NCBI GenBank assembly: GCA_028824575.1
Contig: JAPPDN010000947.1
Span: forward strand, 1 to 5,944
DNA: 5,944 nt
Reading direction: 5' to 3'
Source of the DNA: Candidatus Poribacteria bacterium
GTDB lineage: Bacteria; Poribacteria; WGA-4E; WGA-3G
Shown here: in pieces, positions 1-5,644 of the stretch
Layout of the letters: every line of letters starts with the position of its first letter
Position numbering within the stretch: the first letter of the stretch is position 1
Notes under the pieces: model-generated
What the model was told of the DNA's origin: nothing
Database searches by the model: none
Seen by the model: the letters and a program-made list of their open reading frames with translations, nothing else
Translations under genes and position numbers: made by a program

Positions 1-1
1 C

Positions 2-619
2 AATGGACAACAACTCATCATCGGTGGTAATGCCGATGGCGGTATCTACGCTATGAAACAGAGTACCGGAGAGATGGTCTGGGGATTTAAATTAAGTCAA
101 CGCGGTATCAATACATCCGTCGTCGTTTCAGGCACGAAAGTCTACACCTCGCATAGTGAAGAGAATATAGATAGTACCGAAATGGGACGTGTTGTCTGTA
201 TCGATGCAACCGGTTCTGGTGATGTCACCAAAACCCACGAACTCTGGCGGTATGATGCCGTTAACGTCGGATACGCATCCCCTACAATTCACGGCGGACA
301 CCTCTATGTCGTGGATAACTCCGCTAATGTTCATGCTGTTAATGCGGATACGGGTGAGTTACTCTGGATGCACAATATCGGTAAAGTTGGTAAAGGTTCA
401 CCGGCTTGGGCAGATGGAAAACTCTATGTCACAGAAGTCAACGGCGGATTTGTCATCCTTCAACCCGGCGAAGATAAGTGTGAGACGTTGAGCACGCAAG
501 AGATAAGCCGGGCAGACGAAGATCACTACGTCGAAATCTACGGTTCACCCGCTATTGCTGATGGACGTATCTATTTCACTACAGAAGAACGCCTTTACTG
601 TATCGGGGGAAATGAATAA
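2..619 (+). CDS. PQQ-like beta-propeller repeat protein, C-terminal part (5' end outside window)
   Basis: This is the C-terminal part (about 205 residues) of a beta-propeller protein built from PQQ-like (BamB/quinoprotein dehydrogenase-like) blades. The frame is open back to base 2. The ATG at 53 is not the start, because it lies inside a blade motif, GGIYAMKQSTGEMVW (nt 38-82). A second clear blade motif, VHAVNADTGELLW, lies at nt 329-367. Further strands of the pattern 'DGKLYVTEVNG' and 'IADGRIYFTTEERLYCI' complete the last blades. The C-terminal half aligns by eye with the propeller gene at 1580-3040: GRVVCIDATGSGDVT here matches GHLWCIDASQTGDIT there, so the two are paralogues. Its TAA stop shares one base with the next ATG (TAATG), which implies translational coupling with the lipoprotein. 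Members of this group are usually exported, but the N-terminus is not visible. No catalytic residue for quinoprotein chemistry can be identified, so a scaffold or binding role is as likely as an enzyme. Confidence 0.9.
   Translation, partial: NGQQLIIGGNADGGIYAMKQSTGEMVWGFKLSQRGINTSVVVSGTKVYTSHSEENIDSTEMGRVVCIDATGSGDVTKTHELWRYDAVNVGYASPTIHGGHLYVVDNSANVHAVNADTGELLWMHNIGKVGKGSPAWADGKLYVTEVNGGFVILQPGEDKCETLSTQEISRADEDHYVEIYGSPAIADGRIYFTTEERLYCIGGNE
605..610 (+). promoter_or_regulatory. Shine-Dalgarno sequence for the lipoprotein gene
   Basis: GGGGGA lies 8 bases upstream of the ATG at 619, inside the last codons of the upstream propeller gene. It supports the ATG at 619 over the in-frame ATG at 637. 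It also fits coupled translation across the TAATG junction. Confidence 0.55.
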
Positions 620-1539
620 TGAGATTTTCTATTTCAATGTCCGCTATACTGATTGTTTGTCTACTTGCCGCTGGTTGTGCCAGCAAAGAGATGGCACCTA
701 AACCTCTTGAGATGAACACTGCTCCAGCTGTTTCGCTGTTGCTTACGCCCGCTGAAAAACTCACATCAGGCGATCCTATTGAATTCAGGGTCATCGGGTT
801 CGATGCAAACGGAAAACAGACGAGCGCAGTCGGGGCTATAGAGTGGATGAAAACTGGATTAACAGGGACACTACAAAACAGCACATTCACACCCGATAAA
901 AGTGCAGGGGCGCATGCTGGCACTGTCGCCGTGCAATCCGGTGATATGAAAGCGATGGCTCGCGTCCGCGTTATACCACCGCTCCCGTGGACAGAGGATT
1001 TTGAGACGATTGAACTCGAAAAGATACCGACGCATTGGATTGGCGCGACCGGCAAATTCTTTGTCCGTGAGAAGGACGGCGGTAAAGTTTTAGTCAAAAC
1101 ACCCGTCCAACGCGGCTTAAACCGCTCTAATGTCTATCTTGGTCCCTCAACAATGAAAAACTATCAGATTCAAGTTGATCTAATGGGCACCAAAGATAAA
1201 CGCAGACTGCCAGACATGGGCTTAATCGCCAACCGCTACACATTGGATATGCAGGGCAGACACCAACGCCTGCAAATCCGTTCATGGGCATCAGACTTAC
1301 GCATGGCGAAGACTATTGACTTTGAATGGGAGACGGATGTCTGGTACACGATGAAGATGATGGTAGAGGTGATAGACGATAAAGCCGTGATTCGAGGAAA
1401 GGTATGGCGAACCGGTGAACCTGAGCCTGCAGAATGGACAATCACTGCTGAAGACCCACTACCGAATCGCGAGGGAAGCCCCGGCATCTACGGTTACTCC
1501 GCAACTGTTATCTACTACGACAATCTAAAAGTATGGTAA
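619..1539 (+). CDS. Lipoprotein with Ig-like domain and C-terminal LamG/DUF1080-like domain
   Basis: A 306-residue lipoprotein. Residues 1-20 form a lipoprotein signal peptide (Arg2, hydrophobic SAILIVCLLAAGC) with the acylated cysteine at Cys20. The residue after it is Ala, not Asp, so outer-membrane sorting is plausible. Residues ~37-118 look like a bacterial Ig-like fold ('SGDPIEFRVIGFDANGK', then 'AGTVAVQSGDMKAMARVRV'). A PPLPW linker (120-124) leads into residues 125-306, a beta-rich concanavalin/LamG-like domain that resembles the DUF1080 group. Its notable stretches are LPDMGLIANRYTLD (197-210), VWYTMKMMVEV (241-251), NREGSPGIYGY (283-293) and a terminal YYDNLKVW. From memory of the family, this Ig plus LamG-like block often forms the C-terminus of long PQQ-propeller proteins in Planctomycetes and relatives. 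Here it is a separate lipoprotein, coupled to the preceding propeller gene. A role in binding carbohydrate or anchoring the propeller partner is inferred; no catalytic residues are evident. Confidence 0.85.
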   Translation: MRFSISMSAILIVCLLAAGCASKEMAPKPLEMNTAPAVSLLLTPAEKLTSGDPIEFRVIGFDANGKQTSAVGAIEWMKTGLTGTLQNSTFTPDKSAGAHAGTVAVQSGDMKAMARVRVIPPLPWTEDFETIELEKIPTHWIGATGKFFVREKDGGKVLVKTPVQRGLNRSNVYLGPSTMKNYQIQVDLMGTKDKRRLPDMGLIANRYTLDMQGRHQRLQIRSWASDLRMAKTIDFEWETDVWYTMKMMVEVIDDKAVIRGKVWRTGEPEPAEWTITAEDPLPNREGSPGIYGYSATVIYYDNLKVW

Positions 1540-1565
1540 ACGAACCACGAATAATATCAAATCAT

Positions 1566-1571
1566 AAGGAG
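1566..1571 (+). promoter_or_regulatory. Shine-Dalgarno sequence that sets a TTG start
   Basis: AAGGAG sits 8 bases before the TTG at 1580. No ATG or GTG lies in frame between this site and the signal peptide, so it decides the start of the second propeller gene. Confidence 0.7.
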
Positions 1572-1579
1572 TCGTTCAA

Positions 1580-3040
1580 TTGAAACCGCTTTGGAAATTA
1601 CGATCTATCTACCTCATAAAACTCGCAGTATTTCTTGCTTTTGCTGTATCCACCGCCTCTGCTGAAAAAGAAATCGCTTTATGGGGTGGAACGTTAAGCC
1701 GGAACATGGTCTCTGACGAAAAGAATATCCCAGCAAGTTGGGATCTCGAAACAGGTGAAAATATCAAATGGACCGCAGAACTCGGTTCCCAGAGTTACGC
1801 AGGCCCCCTCGTTATTGGTGGAAAGGTCTTTGTTGGAACAAATAACAAGGCCCTCTACAACCCGAAACTCACCGGCGACCGCGGGAATCTCATGGCATTT
1901 CGCGAATCCGATGGCAAATTCCTCTGGCAGTCAACCCACACCAAACTCACCTCTGGTAGAGTCAACGACTGGCCCCTACAAGGAATTTGTTCCACACCCT
2001 TTATTGAGGGTGACCGACTCTACTATATCTCTAACCGTTGTGAAGTCGTCTGTGTTGACACTGAAGGTTTCCTTGATGGTGAAAACGACGGTCCCTTTAC
2101 CAACGAAACCGAAACAAGCGAGATTGATGGCGATATCATCTGGAGTTATGATATGATGGATGAATTGGATGTTTTTCCGCATAATCTCGCCACTTGTTCA
2201 CCACTCGCTGTCGGTGATCTCCTTTTTTTAGAAACGAGTAACGGTGTTGATGAAGGGCATATCCATATCCCTTCTCCTGATGCCCCATCCTTCATTGCTT
2301 TGAATAAAAACACTGGGGAACTCGTCTGGGAAGATGCTTCCCCCGCTGAAAATATACTACACGGGCAGTGGTCGAACCCCGCTTACGGCGTTATTAACGG
2401 AGTAGCACAGGTTATTATTCCCGGCGGGGACGGTTGGGTTTACGCCTTCGCGCCGGAAACCGGTGATATCATCTGGAAGTTTGACTGTAATCCGAAGGAT
2501 TCCGTCTGGGAACTCGGTGGACGCGGCACGCGCAATAACATCATCTCAACACCTGTCGTTTATGACGACAAGGTTTTTATCGCAGTTGGACAAGACCCAG
2601 AGCATGGTGAGGGTGTAGGACACCTCTGGTGCATCGATGCCTCCCAAACCGGTGATATTACCGAAACCGCTGGGATATGGCACTTCGGGGATGAGCAGTT
2701 CAATCGCACGATGTCCACTGTCGCCATTGCCGATGGACTTCTCTACATCGCAGACCTCAGCGGATTTCTCTACTGCTTGGATGTCAACACCGGTGATCTC
2801 TACTGGAAATACGATACCTTTGCCGCTATTTGGGGCTCACCTTATGTTGTAGACGGTAAGGTCTATCTTGGTGATGAAGACGGCGATGTTGTCGTCCTAA
2901 AAGCAGGCAAAACTGAACCTGAAGGGGAACCGTTTGAAACCAACATGGGCAGTGCTGTCTATACCACACCTGTCGCAAAAAACGGCGTGCTTTACATTGT
3001 AACCCGGAATATGCTCATCGCGATAGAAGAAAAAAAATAG
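1580..3040 (+). CDS. Secreted PQQ-like beta-propeller repeat protein
   Basis: A complete 486-residue exported beta-propeller protein that starts at TTG. Residues 1-28 are a Sec signal peptide: Lys2/Lys6/Arg8 at the N-terminus, a hydrophobic core around residues 11-23, and an A-S-A cleavage site at 26-28. The mature protein opens with ALWGGTLSRNMVS, a start typical of this propeller group. PQQ-like blade motifs recur at residues ~104-116 (LMAFRESDGKFLW), 238-250 (FIALNKNTGELVW), 287-300 (VYAFAPETGDIIWK) and 397-410 (LYCLDVNTGDLYWK). Less regular blades lie around 153-190, 349-368 and 425-482. About seven or eight blades fit the length. It follows the lipoprotein gene by 40 bases and probably shares its transcript. 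Its C-terminal ~170 residues are paralogous to the partial gene at the left edge. It should act in the periplasm or outside the cell. BamB-like assembly, quinoprotein dehydrogenase and polymer-binding roles cannot be told apart from sequence alone. Confidence 0.92.
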   Translation: MKPLWKLRSIYLIKLAVFLAFAVSTASAEKEIALWGGTLSRNMVSDEKNIPASWDLETGENIKWTAELGSQSYAGPLVIGGKVFVGTNNKALYNPKLTGDRGNLMAFRESDGKFLWQSTHTKLTSGRVNDWPLQGICSTPFIEGDRLYYISNRCEVVCVDTEGFLDGENDGPFTNETETSEIDGDIIWSYDMMDELDVFPHNLATCSPLAVGDLLFLETSNGVDEGHIHIPSPDAPSFIALNKNTGELVWEDASPAENILHGQWSNPAYGVINGVAQVIIPGGDGWVYAFAPETGDIIWKFDCNPKDSVWELGGRGTRNNIISTPVVYDDKVFIAVGQDPEHGEGVGHLWCIDASQTGDITETAGIWHFGDEQFNRTMSTVAIADGLLYIADLSGFLYCLDVNTGDLYWKYDTFAAIWGSPYVVDGKVYLGDEDGDVVVLKAGKTEPEGEPFETNMGSAVYTTPVAKNGVLYIVTRNMLIAIEEKK

Positions 3041-3057
3041 AGTGGTCTGGATAATAT

Positions 3058-3330
3058 ATGTATATCGGCCGGTTGGATTGGGACGACTATCGCGTTGAAC
3101 ATATTTCTCGACATAGCGTAGAGCCGCATGAAGTATGGGAAGTCTGTAATAACAGATCCCACTTAGCGCGTCGTCAAGGACGCAACCGCTATCTTGTTTA
3201 TGGGCAAACCTTGGATGGGCGGTACTTATTTATAGTATTGGAGCGTATTCAAGAGTCTGTATATAAACCTATTACTGCACGGAATATGACTGAGCGCGAG
3301 AAACAAAATTTTAGGAGACTCCGAAAATGA
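3058..3330 (+). CDS. BrnT-like (DUF497-type) toxin
   Basis: A 90-residue basic protein that fits the BrnT/DUF497 family, RelE-fold ribonuclease toxins that stop translation. Family features seen in order are WDD at 8-10, an H-x-x-R-H segment at 15-19 followed by VEPHEVWEV (21-29), a basic loop around 33-44, GQTLDGRYL at 49-57, and ITARNMTEREK (72-82), the typical ending in which an 'aR.mt..E' helix packs on the sheet. Length is usual for the family. It starts 17 bases after the stop of the propeller gene and has only a weak ribosome site. Its TGA stop overlaps the next ATG by four bases (ATGA). Toxin-first order with a small CopG-like partner behind is the arrangement known for BrnTA. The match to BrnT is by motif; the N-terminus differs enough from classical BrnT that it may belong to a related, uncharacterised subgroup. 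Confidence 0.75.
   Translation: MYIGRLDWDDYRVEHISRHSVEPHEVWEVCNNRSHLARRQGRNRYLVYGQTLDGRYLFIVLERIQESVYKPITARNMTEREKQNFRRLRK
3313..3317 (+). promoter_or_regulatory. Shine-Dalgarno sequence for the antitoxin, inside the toxin gene
   Basis: AGGAG lies 9 bases before the ATG at 3327, within the last codons of the toxin. The toxin's own start has no comparable site, so the antitoxin is probably translated more strongly, as expected for a toxin-antitoxin pair. Confidence 0.6.
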
Positions 3331-3587
3331 AAGCATTGCAAGTACCAGAATTTTCGACTTACGAGGAAGAAGTGGCTTTTTGGGATAACCTTGACACTGC
3401 CGATTTTATGGAAGACGATGCGGAGTGGTTTCGTTTTGAGACCAATCAAGCGGTTCGTGTCGCAATCCTTCCTGAAATCGCTGAAGAGCTCATGAAAAAA
3501 GCGCGCACGCAAGGTGTGTCAATTGAGACCTTAGTAAATGTTGTTTTGGTTGAGCACATTAGGGAATCAGTTGAACACGTTGATTAG
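3327..3587 (+). CDS. CopG/BrnA-like antitoxin
   Basis: An 86-residue acidic protein, the probable antitoxin of the BrnT-like toxin just upstream. The N-terminal part holds the segment STYEEEVAFWDNLDTADF (10-27), which resembles the 'eeaaFWd..d..dy' region of BrnA/CopG-type antitoxins that contacts the toxin. Residues ~43-80 read as a ribbon-helix-helix DNA-binding domain: a short strand AVRVAILP, helix EIAEELMKKARTQG, a turn at VSIE, and helix TLVNVVLVEHIRE. In the known system the antitoxin neutralises the toxin and the complex represses its own promoter. This arrangement differs slightly because the pair lies directly behind a propeller gene with no clear promoter of its own. Note that the toxin-binding part comes first and the DNA-binding part last. 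Confidence 0.72.
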   Translation: MKALQVPEFSTYEEEVAFWDNLDTADFMEDDAEWFRFETNQAVRVAILPEIAEELMKKARTQGVSIETLVNVVLVEHIRESVEHVD

Positions 3588-3638
3588 TTAAATTTGAAAG
3601 TGCCAAATAAATGGTACTTCGTAGAAAGTTTTTATACA

Positions 3639-4712
3639 ATGAATCTTTCCCGAAAAATTACTGAGAACCAAAAAGCACTCGATGCACATGTCCGAGAAAT
3701 CGTCAAGTGGCACTTCAGTCCAAAAACGGGATCTCCTTTCTGGCTGGAATACGCTGAAAACCTCGACTTTGACCCAAGGAAAGAGATCGGCGGCTACGCG
3801 GACCTCAAATGCCTCGGACATTTCCAAGATGAATGGCTCCGCGGTGGACCTGTCCGACGTTGGGTACCGAAGGCTTACGCCAAGGAACCGATCTATGTCT
3901 TTGAAACCGGCGGCTCAACGGGTGTCCCCAAATCGCGAATCAGCATCCGAGATTTCCATATTGACTATGAGATATTCAGCAAGACGCTTTCCGATGAAAG
4001 TTTCCCACCCGATAGCGATTGGCTCATGTTGGGTCCAACCGGACCGCGCCGGTTACGGCTCGCTGTTGAGCATCTCGCTCAGCATCGTGGCGGTATCTGT
4101 TTCCACGTGGATCTCGACCCGCGCTGGGTGAACCAACTCGTGCGTTACGGGAAAAATGAGGAATTGGACGCGTATAAAAACCATGTGATCTCGCAGGCAC
4201 TCAACGTACTGCGCGCCCATGAAAATGTCCAATGCCTCTTCACCACGCCGAAGCTGCTGGAGGCACTCTGTGAAAAGATCTCCTTGCCAAAAGCTGGTAT
4301 CAAGGGCATTTTCTGCGGCGGCACCGAGATGGACGCACAGTTCCACCGATTCGCACGTGAAGAACTCGTTCCCGGCATCGACTTTATCCCGACCTACGGT
4401 AATACGCTCATGGGATTAGCTACTTGCAAACCTTTTGATCCAGCGGATAACTACGCAATTATCTATTATCCACCATCCCCGCGTGCTGTCATTGAACTCG
4501 TTAACCCAGAAAATCCAGAGGAAACTGTCGATTACGGTGAAACCGGGCGCGTCATGCTCACAACCCTAACAAAAGAATTTTTTGTGCCACGTTTCCTTGA
4601 ACGGGACGAAGCCGAACGCGCCGAACCGATACCAGAATACCCCTGGGATGGCGTTGAAAACCTCCGGCTCCTCACCGAACTCCAAGAGAGTGTCGTCGTA
4701 GGCGTTTACTAA
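3639..4712 (+). CDS. AMP-binding (ANL/phenylacetate-CoA ligase-like) protein without the usual C-terminal domain
   Basis: A 357-residue cytoplasmic protein that resembles the large N-terminal domain of ANL adenylating enzymes such as phenylacetate-CoA ligase, which form an acyl-adenylate from ATP and a carboxylate. Numbered from the ATG at 3639, the phosphate-binding loop is TGGSTGVPK (90-98), a variant of the usual SSGTTGxPK. GGTEM (227-231) and YGNTLMG (253-259) occupy the places of the A4/A5 adenine and substrate motifs. ETGRVMLTTLTKE (301-313) and FLERDEAER (319-327) replace the A6/A7 region, which normally reads GE...R.GD. WLMLGPTGPRRLRL (128-141) and DLDPRWV (158-164) look characteristic of this subfamily. 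It ends about 100 residues short of a full ANL enzyme, so the lid domain with the catalytic lysine is absent. Homology-like sequence begins at MNLSRK, so I prefer ATG 3639; a TTG at 3594 would add 15 residues with no good ribosome site. Substrate and pathway are unknown. Confidence 0.78.
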   Translation: MNLSRKITENQKALDAHVREIVKWHFSPKTGSPFWLEYAENLDFDPRKEIGGYADLKCLGHFQDEWLRGGPVRRWVPKAYAKEPIYVFETGGSTGVPKSRISIRDFHIDYEIFSKTLSDESFPPDSDWLMLGPTGPRRLRLAVEHLAQHRGGICFHVDLDPRWVNQLVRYGKNEELDAYKNHVISQALNVLRAHENVQCLFTTPKLLEALCEKISLPKAGIKGIFCGGTEMDAQFHRFAREELVPGIDFIPTYGNTLMGLATCKPFDPADNYAIIYYPPSPRAVIELVNPENPEETVDYGETGRVMLTTLTKEFFVPRFLERDEAERAEPIPEYPWDGVENLRLLTELQESVVVGVY

Positions 4713-4721
4713 TCATTTATG

Positions 4722-4751
4722 TTGAGTAAAAGCAATGTGAAAGGTTATATA
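4722..4751 (+). promoter_or_regulatory. Possible sigma70-type promoter before the antitoxin-like gene
   Basis: TTGAGT at 4722-4727 and TATATA at 4746-4751 are separated by 18 bases, each matching four of six consensus positions. They lie in the 75-base gap after the ligase-like gene, where a new transcript would be expected. The match is modest and could be chance in AT-rich sequence. Confidence 0.3.
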
Positions 4752-4773
4752 GTCTACCTCGAAAAGAATTGAA

Positions 4774-4779
4774 AGGAGG
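4774..4779 (+). promoter_or_regulatory. Very strong Shine-Dalgarno sequence
   Basis: AGGAGG, 8 bases upstream of the ATG at 4788, is one of the two best ribosome sites in the window. High translation suits an antitoxin, which must exceed its toxin. Confidence 0.7.
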
Positions 4780-4787
4780 CGACAAAT

Positions 4788-5126
4788 ATGAAAGCAATTC
4801 AGGTTGTTGAAATTCGAGATCCGGTCTACGAAGAGACCTATACCGCCCACATCCAAAAAAACGGTGCCGCGTGGATAGGATGGATACCAGAAGTCCCCGA
4901 AGTAGAGTGCGAAGAGTACACGAGAGAAGCATTGCTAAAAACTCTTGTGAAAGACCTACATGAAGCCTTAGAAGCTGAACAGGAAGCGTGGGAAAAACAG
5001 TTTGAGGCGGATGTGAAGGCAGGACATCTGGATGATCTCTCTGAAAAAGCCCTTAAGAATTTTCGAGAGGGCAGGTATTATGAATTGGACAAACTTCAAG
5101 AATTGGTAGAAAAAACCAATAAGTAG
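4788..5126 (+). CDS. HicB-like antitoxin-type protein with a second antitoxin-like C-terminal segment
   Basis: A 112-residue acidic protein. Residues ~17-62 resemble a HicB-type fold: strand TYTAHIQKNGAAWIGWIPEVPEVE (17-40), then a short turn and helix TREALLKTLVKDLHEALEAE. HicB proteins normally bind and silence a HicA RNase, but no HicA is present nearby. Residues ~68-100 match a different, common antitoxin-like pattern: W-E-K-Q-F-E-x-D-V-x-A-G-x-L-D-x-L, then KAL and F-R-E-G-R, ending in E-L. From memory of gene neighbourhoods, that pattern usually sits just upstream of a RelE-like toxin, and the degraded toxin at 5294-5548 is exactly of that type. The tail (101-112) is a short charged helix. 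It is therefore most likely the antitoxin of that broken toxin. It is intact, with a strong ribosome site and possibly its own promoter. Calling it HicB is less certain than calling it an antitoxin. Confidence 0.65.
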   Translation: MKAIQVVEIRDPVYEETYTAHIQKNGAAWIGWIPEVPEVECEEYTREALLKTLVKDLHEALEAEQEAWEKQFEADVKAGHLDDLSEKALKNFREGRYYELDKLQELVEKTNK

Positions 5127-5178
5127 ATTAGGGTTTGTTTTCCATGCAGATTCTAAAGTCTATCTGAAGTTCCGACGC

Positions 5179-5200
5179 CGTTCAAAATTGTGCCTGAACG
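5179..5200. repeat. Inverted repeat, 6-base arms
   Basis: CGTTCA at 5179-5184 pairs perfectly with TGAACG at 5195-5200 across a 10-base loop. It is short enough to arise by chance, but lies close to the next palindrome. It could be an operator half-site pair or an RNA hairpin. Confidence 0.3.
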
Positions 5201-5211
5201 ACGGGTGCTAT

Positions 5212-5242
5212 ATTTTCCAGAAGAACACCAAAACTGGAAAAT
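5212..5242. repeat. Perfect inverted repeat, 9-base arms
   Basis: ATTTTCCAG at 5212-5220 and CTGGAAAAT at 5234-5242 are exact reverse complements with a 13-base loop. No T-run follows on either strand, so it is not a classical intrinsic terminator. It may be an operator, an RNA hairpin, or a remnant of inserted DNA between antitoxin and toxin. Confidence 0.5.
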
Positions 5243-5293
5243 GAGATTAACTCTCTGCTTAATTTGTGGCTAACTGTGGGAATAAACGCAAAC

Positions 5294-5548
5294 ATGGAAC
5301 ACATCCTGAATGAAAATTTTTGAAGGTTTTGCGCGAAACTCCCGCAAGATGTTCAGAGACGGGTCCCTCGGAAATTTGAGTTGCTACGGCAAAATCCAAG
5401 ACATCCTTCCCTCCATTTTAAAAAAGTTGGAGATCATTGGGCTATTAGAATCTGTAAAGGCTATCGGGCAGTAGCACGTAAAGCAAATAACACCTTCGTC
5501 TGGTTTTGGGCAGGCAAGCACGACGAATACATGCGGCGGATCCGGTAA
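5294..5548 (+). pseudogene. RelE-like toxin broken by an in-frame TGA at a conserved tryptophan position
   Basis: Reading from the ATG at 5294 gives MEHILNENF, a TGA at 5321-5323, then 74 more codons to the TAA at 5546-5548. The downstream part is strikingly family-like: RFCAKLPQDVQRRV, KFELLRQNPRHPSLHFKKVG, HWAIRICKGYRAVA and TFVWFWAGKHDEYMRRIR. This is the layout of RelE-superfamily 'cytotoxic translational repressor' proteins, in which the N-terminus normally reads 'F-W-x-x-Y/F-x-x-L-P'. The stop falls exactly on that Trp, so a single TGG to TGA change explains it. The total length of 84 residues is normal and no frameshift is needed. Other Trp codons in the frame are TGG, and TGA serves as the stop of the BrnT-like gene, so a recoded TGA is unlikely. 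No start codon soon after the TGA could rescue the fold. The matching antitoxin is probably the gene at 4788. A sequencing or assembly error is the main alternative; the toxin would then be intact. Confidence 0.75.
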
Positions 5549-5575
5549 CCGAAACACAATCGTTCTTTTTCTTCG

Positions 5576-5601
5576 TGGCGGAAAAAGTTCAAGCTCCGCC
5601 A
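5576..5601. repeat. Inverted repeat, 7-base GC-rich arms
   Basis: TGGCGGA at 5576-5582 pairs exactly with TCCGCCA at 5595-5601 across a 12-base loop, between the broken toxin and the next gene. A pyrimidine run precedes the hairpin and no clear T-run follows, so termination is doubtful. It might be an operator for the downstream gene. Confidence 0.35.
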
Positions 5602-5631
5602 TCTTGATTTGAAATGGGGAGTTTTGATGAC

Positions 5632-5638
5632 AGGAGGT
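5632..5638 (+). promoter_or_regulatory. Consensus Shine-Dalgarno sequence that suggests a GTG start
   Basis: AGGAGGT ends 6 bases before GTG 5645, an ideal distance. The competing ATG at 5627 has a weaker GGGGAG (5616-5621) with a 5-base spacer, so the GTG is preferred. Confidence 0.6.
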
Positions 5639-5644
5639 AAAATA

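Larger units (their letters stand above)
5127..5293. other. Non-coding gap between antitoxin and broken toxin, with short palindromes
   Basis: No reading frame of note was found in this stretch. It holds two short inverted repeats (5179-5200 and 5212-5242). Genes of this type are normally adjacent or overlapping, so a 167-base gap is unexpected. Its edges carry only a weak inverted similarity (GTTTG near 5133, CAAAC at 5289-5293), not enough to call a mobile element. Confidence 0.4.

Noticed and set aside
579..1097. 172-codon open frame on the minus strand
   Set aside because: It lies wholly opposite the lipoprotein gene, which has a clear signal peptide, ribosome site and domain features. 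The minus-strand product shows no family motifs.
1755..2156. 133-codon frame inside the second propeller gene
   Set aside because: It is an out-of-frame shadow of a gene with clear repeats and a signal peptide.
3594..3638. TTG start for the ligase-like gene, adding 15 residues
   Set aside because: There is no good ribosome site before it and the extra residues look unlike the rest of the family. It stays possible as an alternative start.
5102..5120. ATTGGT/ACCAAT hairpin at the end of the antitoxin-like gene as a terminator
   Set aside because: The stem is short and AT-rich, lies inside the coding sequence, and the T-rich stretch is about 13 bases too far downstream.
5133..5293. Possible miniature transposon with GTTTG...CAAAC ends
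   Set aside because: Only five bases match cleanly and no target-site duplication is visible.
5321..5323. Selenocysteine or Trp reading of the in-frame TGA
   Set aside because: The family has Trp here, not Cys. No SECIS-like hairpin was evident directly after the TGA. The BrnT-like gene uses TGA as its stop and all other Trp codons are TGG.
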